From positions 4,030,001-4,094,000 of the forward strand of contig NZ_LT607751.1 of the NCBI RefSeq assembly GCF_900090305.1: DNA of 64,000 nt. The letters are read 5' to 3'. Shown here in pieces: positions 58,146-64,000 of this stretch. Position 1 is the stretch's first letter; each line of letters begins with the position of its first letter. Position numbers and translations under genes: made by a program. Source of the stretch: Micromonospora siamensis. Lineage in GTDB: Bacteria; Actinomycetota; Actinomycetes; Mycobacteriales; Micromonosporaceae. The notes beneath the pieces were generated by a model. It saw only the letters and a list, made by a program, of their open reading frames with translations. It did not search any database and was not told the origin of the DNA.

Positions 58146-59161
58146 CGGGGCCTCACCTCGAGACTGGTCGGGACACGGAGGGTGGGGTGCGGGGCGTACC
58201 GGACCGGGCCGGGGGCCGGGCGGCAGCGCCCGCGCAGCACGTCCAGCACCCCGGCGGCCAGCGCGAGCGCGTGCCGCTCGCCGGGGCAGCCGCGGGGGCC
58301 GGCGCCGAAGGTGAGCGCGCCGTCCGGCCGTCCGGGCACGAAGCGGTCCGGGTCGCCGAAGACCGCCGGGTCCCGGTTGGCGGCGTCGAAGCGCAGCAGC
58401 ACCGCCTCCCCCGCGGCGACGTCACGCCCGCCGAGGTTCGTCGGGGCCACCGCCACCCGCCGGGTGCCGCGGACCGGCGGGTCGAGCCGGAACACCTCGG
58501 CGAGCAGGTCGGCCGAGTCGTGACCGGCCGGCGTGTCGAGCAGGTGCCGGGCGCCGGCCGCGATCAGGCCGGCGGTGGCGTCGCAGGCCTGGACCAGCAG
58601 GCCGAGCCGGTTCGCGGTCCGCTCCGGCTCCCCGGCCGGCGACAGCGCGAGCAGGTCGGCAAGCGCGGCGTCCGCGCGGTGCACCAGGTCGGCGGCGACG
58701 CCCGGGTGGTAGGCGGCGGCGACGTCCGCAACCGCCGGCCCGGCCAGCTCGGGCCGGTCCAGGCCGAGCCGCCCGGCCAGCACCTCCACGGGTACGCGTC
58801 GCGCGAGCGACCCGATCACGTCGACCGCGTTCCCCGCCCGGTCGAGGATCGCGGCGGTGGCGGACGCGGCCTCCGCGCGCAACCCGTCCGGGTCGAGGTC
58901 GGCGAGCGCGGCGACGCCGTACGCCCGCCGGGCGCGGTGCTGGTCCGGGCCGCTGAACCGGCTGACCGTGGCCCGCAGCCAGGCCAGCGTGCCGGGTGGG
59001 CCGGCCGGTCCGACGGCGGGAACCGTGAGGGCCGGATCGGTCAGCGCGGCGCGGACGTCGGCGTACCGGGTCACCGACCAGCCGGTGCCGGGGTCGCGGG
59101 TGGGTGCGCCGCAGGGCGGGGTGTCCGGGGCGGGATCGACGACGGGCCAGGGGTGGGTCAC
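58142..59161 (-). CDS. Short cytochrome P450 family protein
   Basis: 339 residues, about 60 shorter than a usual bacterial P450, mainly at the N-terminus. Kept: ExxR in LAEVFRLDPP (near 220), heme loop TFGAGPRGCPGERHA (Cys near 292). The I-helix reads QACDATAGLIAAG, not the usual AGxxT-type oxygen-binding sequence, so activity is uncertain. Translationally coupled to the PEP-mutase-like enzyme, so the two may act in one modification pathway. Confidence 0.88.
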   Translation of the reverse strand: MTHPWPVVDPAPDTPPCGAPTRDPGTGWSVTRYADVRAALTDPALTVPAVGPAGPPGTLAWLRATVSRFSGPDQHRARRAYGVAALADLDPDGLRAEAASATAAILDRAGNAVDVIGSLARRVPVEVLAGRLGLDRPELAGPAVADVAAAYHPGVAADLVHRADAALADLLALSPAGEPERTANRLGLLVQACDATAGLIAAGARHLLDTPAGHDSADLLAEVFRLDPPVRGTRRVAVAPTNLGGRDVAAGEAVLLRFDAANRDPAVFGDPDRFVPGRPDGALTFGAGPRGCPGERHALALAAGVLDVLRGRCRPAPGPVRYAPHPTLRVPTSLEVRPR

Positions 59162-59343
59162 CCGGCCGAGGCTAGGCGCGGATCGCTTCGGCGGGCGCCG
59201 AACCGTCGCGGCGTGTCGACGGTTGCGCGCAGGAGGGGGCGACGGCGCTCGATGTCACGACGGCAGGTGGAGCTCGGTGAACTCCCGATCCGTCGACGTC
59301 GAGCCGGCGGACCTGCGGGTCGGGCCCGGCGCGCCGGCGGCAC

Positions 59344-60090
59344 TCAGGCGCGGCCTCCGCCCGTCTCCTCGCGCGGCGGCGGTGCCAGGTCGGCGGGTGT
59401 GACGCCGAGCAGCGCCGGCAGTGCCTCGGCGCCGGCCGGGGTGAGCCGGACCGCGCGCCCGGTGCCGGAGGCGATCCACCCCAGATCGCGCAGGTGGCGG
59501 CAGAGCGCCGCGCCGAGCGCCCCGGCCAGGTGCGGGCGGCGTTCGGTCCAGTCGAGGCAGTCGCGGACCAGCGGACGGCGGGTGCCGCGCAACGGCTCGG
59601 TCGGTACGCCGAGGGCGGCCAGCCGGTCCCAGCCGGCCGGGGTGACGGCGAGGCCGCCGGCCCGGTCGAGCAGGCCCTGGCGGAGCAGCCCGTCGAGCAG
59701 CGTCACCCCGAGCCGGCCCGCCAGGTGGTCGTAGCAGGTCCGGGCGTACGCCAGGGCGGTGCCGGCGGCGGCGACCCGCAGCGAGCCGGCGGGCCGGGGT
59801 GGGGCCGGGGCGTGGCCGGCCAGGTCCTCGATCAGCTGGGCCACCGACGGCCCGGCCAGCCGCAGGTAGCGGTGCCGGCCCTGCCGCTCCTCGGCGAGCA
59901 GGCCGCCGCGGACCAGGCGGGTCAGGTGTTCGGTGGCGGTGGAGGGGGCCACCCCGGCGTGCCGGGCGAGCTCGCCCGCGGTCCACGCCCGCCCGTCGAG
60001 CAGGGCCAGGCAGAAGGCGGCCCGGGTGTCGTCGGCGAGCAACCCGGCGAGCTCCGACATCCCCCGGCCGGCGGCGGCGATCGCGGTCAT
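59344..60090 (-). CDS. ArsR-type winged-helix transcriptional regulator
   Basis: 248 residues. Residues 12-90 form an ArsR-like winged helix (WTAGELARHAGVAPSTATEH, LLAEERQGRHRYLRL). The C-terminal 150 residues are an extra domain of unknown ligand. No Cys cluster for metals was seen. It is divergent from the GH43 gene, with a strong operator candidate between, and is upstream of the P450 unit. Confidence 0.87.
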   Translation of the reverse strand: MTAIAAAGRGMSELAGLLADDTRAAFCLALLDGRAWTAGELARHAGVAPSTATEHLTRLVRGGLLAEERQGRHRYLRLAGPSVAQLIEDLAGHAPAPPRPAGSLRVAAAGTALAYARTCYDHLAGRLGVTLLDGLLRQGLLDRAGGLAVTPAGWDRLAALGVPTEPLRGTRRPLVRDCLDWTERRPHLAGALGAALCRHLRDLGWIASGTGRAVRLTPAGAEALPALLGVTPADLAPPPREETGGGRA

Positions 60091-60140
60091 CGCCCCATGA
60101 TGCCGCGCCGGCCGCGTCGATAGCAGGCCGGCAGCTCTTT

Positions 60141-60164
60141 ACAACGTTGTAGTAAACGTTGTAG
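60141..60164. promoter_or_regulatory. Operator: ACAACGTTGT palindrome with tandem AACGTTGTAG repeats
   Basis: Perfect palindrome ACAACGTTGT (60141-60150) overlapping two copies of AACGTTGTAG (60143-60152 and 60155-60164), 12 bp apart. The central CG is typical of LacI/GalR operators in actinomycetes. It lies in the 132-bp gap between the ArsR-type gene and the GH43 gene, and would block or allow transcription of the latter. Confidence 0.6.
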
Positions 60165-60222
60165 ACAGTGTGGACCGCAGTGACCCTTGTCGACTCCACC
60201 GCCAACCACCAAGGCAGGTCTG

Positions 60223-62433
60223 ATGGGACACCTCCACCGCGGCGGCGCCGTTGCCGCCGTACTCGGTCTGCTGCTGGCCGCGACGCCGGCCGCAGCCGAC
60301 CCGCCCGACCGTTACCGCAATCCGATCTCCGCCGACTTCGCCGACACCTTCGCCGACCCGGTCGTCGTCCGCGGCCCCGACGGCCTCTGGTACGCCTACG
60401 GCACCAGCGACCCGCTGAAGGAGGGCGAGAAGACCGCCCACCGGGTGCCGGTGGCCCGCTCGGCCGACCTGGTCGACTGGACCTACGTGGGCGACGCCTT
60501 CGGCCCCGACCAGCGTCCCGCCTTCGCCGCGCCCGGCGCCGCCTTCTGGGCCCCCGACGTGCGCCACCTCGACGGCCGCTGGGTGATGTACGTGACGGTC
60601 ACCGACACCACCGTCTCCGGCGACACCTTCGACACCGCCGTCGGGGCGGCGACCGCGCCCAGTCCGGCCGGGCCGTGGACCTTCAGCGACACCCCGGTCG
60701 TGGCCCCCCGTCCCGGGCCCGGCGGCGGCTACCTGTGGACCATCGACCCGAGCCAGTTCACCGACGTCGACGGCACGAAGTACCTCTACTACGGCAGCTA
60801 CTACGGCGGCGTCTCGGTCACCGAGCTCTCCCCCGACGGGCTGCGCGCGGTCGGCGAGCCGACGCTGGTGGCCGTCGACAACAAGTTCGAGGGCAGCTAC
60901 GTGCTGCGCCACGACGGCTGGTACTACCTCTTCGCCTCCACCGCGAACTGCTGCGCCGGCCCGGCCACCGGCTACTCGGTGCACGTCGGGCGCTCCCGCA
61001 GCCCACGCGGCCCGTTCGTCGACCGCGAGGGCGTCCCGCTGACCGCGTCCCGGGCCGGCGGCACGCCGGTGCTCACCCAGAACGGCAACCGCTGGATCGG
61101 CACCGGCCACAACGGCTTCCTCACCGACCTGTCCGGCCAGGACTGGATCGTCTACCACGCGATCGACCGGGCCGACCCGTACCTGGACGAGCCGTTCGGC
61201 ATCAACGAGCGGCCGATGCTGATCGACCGCCTCGACTGGGTCGACGGCTGGCCGACGGTCAACGCCGGCGCCGGACCGTCCGACGGGCCGCGGCCCGCCC
61301 CGGTCACCACCGCCCGCCTCGACGAGCGCTTCGGCTCCGCCTCCCTCGCCGACTGGCGCAAGTCGAGCGGCGACTGGCGGGTCACCGGTGGCGCGCTCAC
61401 CGGCTCCGGCACGCTGACCTCCCGGTCGGGCACCGGCGGCGACGTCCGCGCCGAGGCCGACCTGCGGGTCGGCGACGCCGACGCGGCGGGGCTGTCGCTC
61501 GGCGGCCGGGTCACCGTCACCGTCGACGCCGCCGGCCGGCTGGCCGCCCGCCAGGGCAACCGCACCGTCACCTCGGCCGCGCCGGCCGGCTTCGACCCGG
61601 CCGACCGGCACAACCTCGCCGTCGAGGTACGCGGCCGCCAGCTCGTCGCCGAGCTGAGCCCCGCCCGCCTCGGCGACCAGCTCGCCACCGTCACGCTGCG
61701 GCTGGACCGCCCGGCGGCCGGGCCGCTCGGCCTGGTCGCCACCGCAGGCCGGGCCGAGTTCGACAACGTCAGCGCCGCCCGGCTGTACCGGCCGGTCAGC
61801 AGGGTCGCCGCTCCCCCGCGGGTCGGCGCGCCACTGCCGGCCTACTCCGACGAGTTCACCGACGGGCTGGACCCGGCCTGGCAGTGGATCCGGCGCAACC
61901 CCGAGGCCACCGTTGCCGGCGGGGAGCTGCGCTGGCCGGTCGAGGCGGCCGATCTCACCGGCACCGGCAACACCGCCGGGGTGCTGCTGCGCGACGCGCC
62001 GACCGGCGACTACGTCGCCGAGACCAAGGTGACCCTGGACCTCGGCGAGGAGACGGTCCGCAACTTCCAGCAGGCCGGCATGGTCGCGTACGTCGACGAC
62101 GACCGGTTCGCCCGGCTGTCCCAGGTGGCCATCTGGAACACCCGGCAGGTCGAGTACGGCTACGAGCTGCCCTTCGCCGGCCAGCCGGTGTACGGCGGCA
62201 ACATCGTCGGCCCGCCGGCGACGACCACCTGGCTGCGGCTCGCGCACCACGTCGACCCGGCCACCGGGGAGCACGAGTTCCGGGCCGGCTCCAGCCGGGA
62301 CGGGGTGACGTGGACCTGGGGCGGGGTGTGGACCTTCCCGGCCGGGACCACGCCGAGGATCGGCCTGGTGGCACACGGCGGGTCCGAGCCGCCGGTGACC
62401 GCCGAGTTCGACTACCTGCGCTTCTACCGCTGA
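60223..62433 (+). CDS. Secreted GH43-type glycosidase (arabinanase/xylosidase)
   Basis: 736 residues. Signal peptide (GGAVAAVLGLLLAATPAAA), GH43 five-blade propeller to about residue 360, with FADPVVVR (Asp near 45), WTIDPSQF (Asp near 175) and FEGSYVLR (Glu near 223) as the acid/base and pKa triad. Two beta-sandwich (ConA-like) domains follow (about 370-530 and 545-736). It should act on arabinan or arabinoxylan outside the cell. ATG 60223 has AAGGCAGG upstream. Regulated by the operator before it. Confidence 0.92.
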   Translation: MGHLHRGGAVAAVLGLLLAATPAAADPPDRYRNPISADFADTFADPVVVRGPDGLWYAYGTSDPLKEGEKTAHRVPVARSADLVDWTYVGDAFGPDQRPAFAAPGAAFWAPDVRHLDGRWVMYVTVTDTTVSGDTFDTAVGAATAPSPAGPWTFSDTPVVAPRPGPGGGYLWTIDPSQFTDVDGTKYLYYGSYYGGVSVTELSPDGLRAVGEPTLVAVDNKFEGSYVLRHDGWYYLFASTANCCAGPATGYSVHVGRSRSPRGPFVDREGVPLTASRAGGTPVLTQNGNRWIGTGHNGFLTDLSGQDWIVYHAIDRADPYLDEPFGINERPMLIDRLDWVDGWPTVNAGAGPSDGPRPAPVTTARLDERFGSASLADWRKSSGDWRVTGGALTGSGTLTSRSGTGGDVRAEADLRVGDADAAGLSLGGRVTVTVDAAGRLAARQGNRTVTSAAPAGFDPADRHNLAVEVRGRQLVAELSPARLGDQLATVTLRLDRPAAGPLGLVATAGRAEFDNVSAARLYRPVSRVAAPPRVGAPLPAYSDEFTDGLDPAWQWIRRNPEATVAGGELRWPVEAADLTGTGNTAGVLLRDAPTGDYVAETKVTLDLGEETVRNFQQAGMVAYVDDDRFARLSQVAIWNTRQVEYGYELPFAGQPVYGGNIVGPPATTTWLRLAHHVDPATGEHEFRAGSSRDGVTWTWGGVWTFPAGTTPRIGLVAHGGSEPPVTAEFDYLRFYR

Positions 62434-62438
62434 CCCGA

Positions 62439-62474
62439 CCGGCGCCGCCCACCTCACCCGGTGGGCGGCACCGG
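62439..62474. terminator. Bidirectional terminator hairpin
   Basis: CCGGCGCCGCCCAC pairs with GTGGGCGGCACCGG around an 8-nt loop (13 of 14 pairs). It covers the 3' end of the 2H-ligase gene and the gap to the GH43 gene. Confidence 0.7.
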
Positions 62475-62990
62475 CGTGTCGGCGTCCAGGGCGGTCACCG
62501 TGCGGGACTCACCGTCGTAGCTGCGCGCCGCCACGAACTCCCCCGCCGGGCGGTCCACGCACACCACCGCCCGGGCCCGCCGCCGGTCGGCGTCCCGGAA
62601 CCGCAGCGCCAGGCTCAGGTGCGGCACCCACCGTCCGGGACGGTGCCACGGATTCGCCCCCTCGGCATCGCCGAGCACGTCCCAGACCGCGGCGTGCAAC
62701 GCCACCAGCTCCGGGGTCGGACGCACCAGCCACACCAGCGGCGCGCTGCCGTCGAGCACCTCCACCCGGTCGAGCCGGACCGGGACCGGCAGCGCCGCGG
62801 CGCAGAGATCGACCAGGCGCTCCCGCGCCCCGGGCGGGAACGCGTCGACCGCGGCGAGGGTCAGGTGCGGCCGGTTGGTGGGGTGGACGTTGCGGGCCAG
62901 GCTGGGCAGCCCGGCCTCGGCCAGCCGCGTCCAGGCCGCGCGTACCCCGTCCTCCAGCGGCGCCGAGCAGAGCAGTTCGACCGTACGCAC
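62454..62990 (-). CDS. 2H phosphoesterase (2'-5' RNA ligase/LigT-like)
   Basis: 178 residues. Two HxT/S motifs, NRPHLTLA (near 40) and WVPHLSLA (near 119), give the two His of the catalytic site, in line with cyclic phosphodiesterase or RNA ligase activity. GTG 62990 has TACCCT 6 nt upstream and no ribosome site, so the mRNA may be leaderless. Substrate unknown, probably RNA or nucleotide 2',3'-cyclic phosphate. Confidence 0.85.
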   Translation of the reverse strand: MRTVELLCSAPLEDGVRAAWTRLAEAGLPSLARNVHPTNRPHLTLAAVDAFPPGARERLVDLCAAALPVPVRLDRVEVLDGSAPLVWLVRPTPELVALHAAVWDVLGDAEGANPWHRPGRWVPHLSLALRFRDADRRRARAVVCVDRPAGEFVAARSYDGESRTVTALDADTPVPPTG

Positions 62991-62996
62991 GCCGTC

Positions 62997-63002
62997 AGGG
63001 TA
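62997..63002 (-). promoter_or_regulatory. Putative -10 box of a leaderless transcript
   Basis: TACCCT on the minus strand, 6 nt before GTG 62990. Same class of site as upstream of the two carboxypeptidase genes and the kinase gene. Confidence 0.4.
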
Positions 63003-63047
63003 GACCGGCCCGGTGTGGCGGACGGTCCGACGGGGAACCGCAGCGGG

Positions 63048-63482
63048 ATGAGCATGCTGAACACCGACGACGAACGACACCTGCGCCGGGCGGTGGCGCT
63101 GGCCGGCGTGGCCAGGGCGGCCGGTGACGGGCCGTTCGGGTCGCTGCTGGTGGCCGCCGACGGGCGGGTGCTCGCCGAGGAGGTCAACACCGAACGGACC
63201 GACCGGGACGTCACCGCCCACCCGGAGCTGAAGCTGGCCCGCTGGGCGGCCCGCGAGCTGGACCGCAACGCAGCGGCCGCGACCACCATGTACACCAGCT
63301 GCCAGCCGTGCCCGATGTGTGCGTTCGCGATCGACCGCTCCGGCCTCGGCCGGGTGGTGTACGCGCTCAGCGCCGACCAGCTGGTGACCCTGCGCCCCTC
63401 GGCGGCTCCGGTGCCGCCCCGGGTGACCTACCTGGGGCCGGCGTTGCTCGACGAGGCGCGGGTGCCGGTCGAGGAGTTCTGA
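63048..63482 (+). CDS. Cytidine/deoxycytidylate deaminase-fold nucleoside deaminase
   Basis: 144 residues. Zinc motif HPE (near 56, with the catalytic Glu) and PCPMC (near 88), as in guanine/tRNA adenosine-type deaminases. Small substrate pocket suggests free base or nucleoside rather than tRNA. ATG 63048 (or 63054, second Met) near the divergent 2H-ligase gene. Confidence 0.88.
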   Translation: MSMLNTDDERHLRRAVALAGVARAAGDGPFGSLLVAADGRVLAEEVNTERTDRDVTAHPELKLARWAARELDRNAAAATTMYTSCQPCPMCAFAIDRSGLGRVVYALSADQLVTLRPSAAPVPPRVTYLGPALLDEARVPVEEF

Positions 63483-63485
63483 CCC

Positions 63486-64000
63486 CTACAGCCAGCCCGC
63501 GTCGCGGGCGATCCGGACCGCCTCGGCCCGGTCGGCGGCGCCGAGCTTCTGCACCCCGGCGGTCAGGTAGTTGCGCACCGTCCCCGGCGACAGGTGGGTA
63601 CGCCGGGCGATCACCGCGACCGGGGTGCCGTACTCGGCCAGCCGCAGGGTCTCCAGCTCCCGCGGGGTCAGCGGGCACTCGGGCAGGGTCAGCGCGTCGG
63701 CGGCGAGCGCCGGGTCGACGTACCGGCCGCCGCCGTGCACCCGGCGGATCACGTCGGCGAGGGCCCCGCCGGGCGCACCCTTGGGCAGGAAGCCCCGGGC
63801 GCCGGCGGTGAGCGCCTGGCGCAGGTGCCCGGGGCGGCCGTGGCCGGTGAGGATCACCACCGCGCACGCCGGCAGCGCCCGGGCCAGCTCGGCGGCGAGC
63901 TCGATCCCGCCGGGCGGTGGCATCTCCAGGTCCACCACGGCCACGTCCGGCCGGTGGGCCAGCACGGCGTCGACCGCCTCCCGCCCGGTCGCGGCCTGGG
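63486..64000 (-). CDS. LuxR-type response regulator (5' end missing)
   Basis: Frame is open through the window end, so the start is outside. Receiver segment with the acceptor Asp in DVAVVDLEMPPPGG, Lys in FLPKGAP; C-terminal LuxR helix-turn-helix PLTPRELETLRLAEYGTPVAVIARRTHLSPGTVRNYL. It ends with TAG at 63486. Its kinase is not visible. Confidence 0.92.
   Translation of the reverse strand, partial: QAATGREAVDAVLAHRPDVAVVDLEMPPPGGIELAAELARALPACAVVILTGHGRPGHLRQALTAGARGFLPKGAPGGALADVIRRVHGGGRYVDPALAADALTLPECPLTPRELETLRLAEYGTPVAVIARRTHLSPGTVRNYLTAGVQKLGAADRAEAVRIARDAGWL

Noticed and set aside
60139..62457. 772-codon minus-strand frame opposite the GH43 gene
   Set aside because: Antisense of a clear secreted glycosidase; composition is Val/Gly/Arg-rich.
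1..64000. CRISPR arrays, tRNA/rRNA genes, IS elements or prophage
   Set aside because: No repeat-spacer arrays, cloverleaf-type sequences, transposases or integrases seen on reading the window.

Overview
The window is very GC-rich actinobacterial chromosome with dense operons, many GTG starts and four-base start/stop overlaps. A complete-looking ergothioneine operon (egtABCD), TTA codons kept as rarities, a LacI-controlled GH3 locus and many secreted enzymes fit a filamentous actinomycete; Micromonosporaceae (Micromonospora-like) is my best guess. That is an inference from style, because no rRNA or marker gene is present. I saw no tRNA, rRNA, CRISPR array, insertion sequence or prophage.

Layout. 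1-4077: end of a sugar ABC importer, a GH3 beta-glycosidase and a LacI repressor (sugar uptake and hydrolysis). 4095-5423: a secreted D,D-carboxypeptidase, with a paralogue at 25947-27227. 5493-18791 (minus): a 13-kb operon of exported proteins. It encodes a 1727-aa secreted SdrD/TIG/beta-helix protein, three cupredoxin-type multicopper-oxidase-like proteins, a membrane-anchored unknown and a CopC-CopD copper protein. A divergent OmpR-type two-component system follows (19038-20856). 20904-25692: a small acidic protein, then an envelope glycolipid-type operon (PAP2-flippase fusion, MGDG-synthase-like glycosyltransferase, polysaccharide deacetylase, DMT transporter). 27289-29911: a small membrane protein, an SPFH protein, a dual-specificity-type phosphatase and an LPxTG surface protein. 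29925-37243: exopolysaccharide genes (DUF4012, GT4, low-molecular-weight tyrosine phosphatase, Wzz/BY-kinase, CapD-like). 37373-40242: NhaA, three coupled small genes including DUF1622, and a GDT1/UPF0016 Mn exporter behind a yybP-ykoY manganese riboswitch. 40500-44889: egtABCD. 45111-48641: sigma factor with partner membrane protein, and a Ser/Thr kinase. 48752-53355: LuxR-type two-component system and an FtsX-type permease lacking its ATPase. 53442-64000: ArsB/SLC13-type permease, asparagine synthase with an M15-like protein, PEP-mutase-like enzyme, P450, ArsR-type regulator, GH43 secreted glycosidase, 2H-ligase, deaminase and the start-truncated end of a LuxR response regulator.

The most notable system is the copper-protein operon. 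Copper ligands are kept in domain 1 of one cupredoxin protein and in domain 2 of the next, and are largely lost from a third protein that carries Ig-like repeats. This suggests a hetero-oligomeric, extracellular copper oxidase assembled with a giant secreted scaffold and supplied by a dedicated CopC/CopD unit. Function and substrate are unknown.
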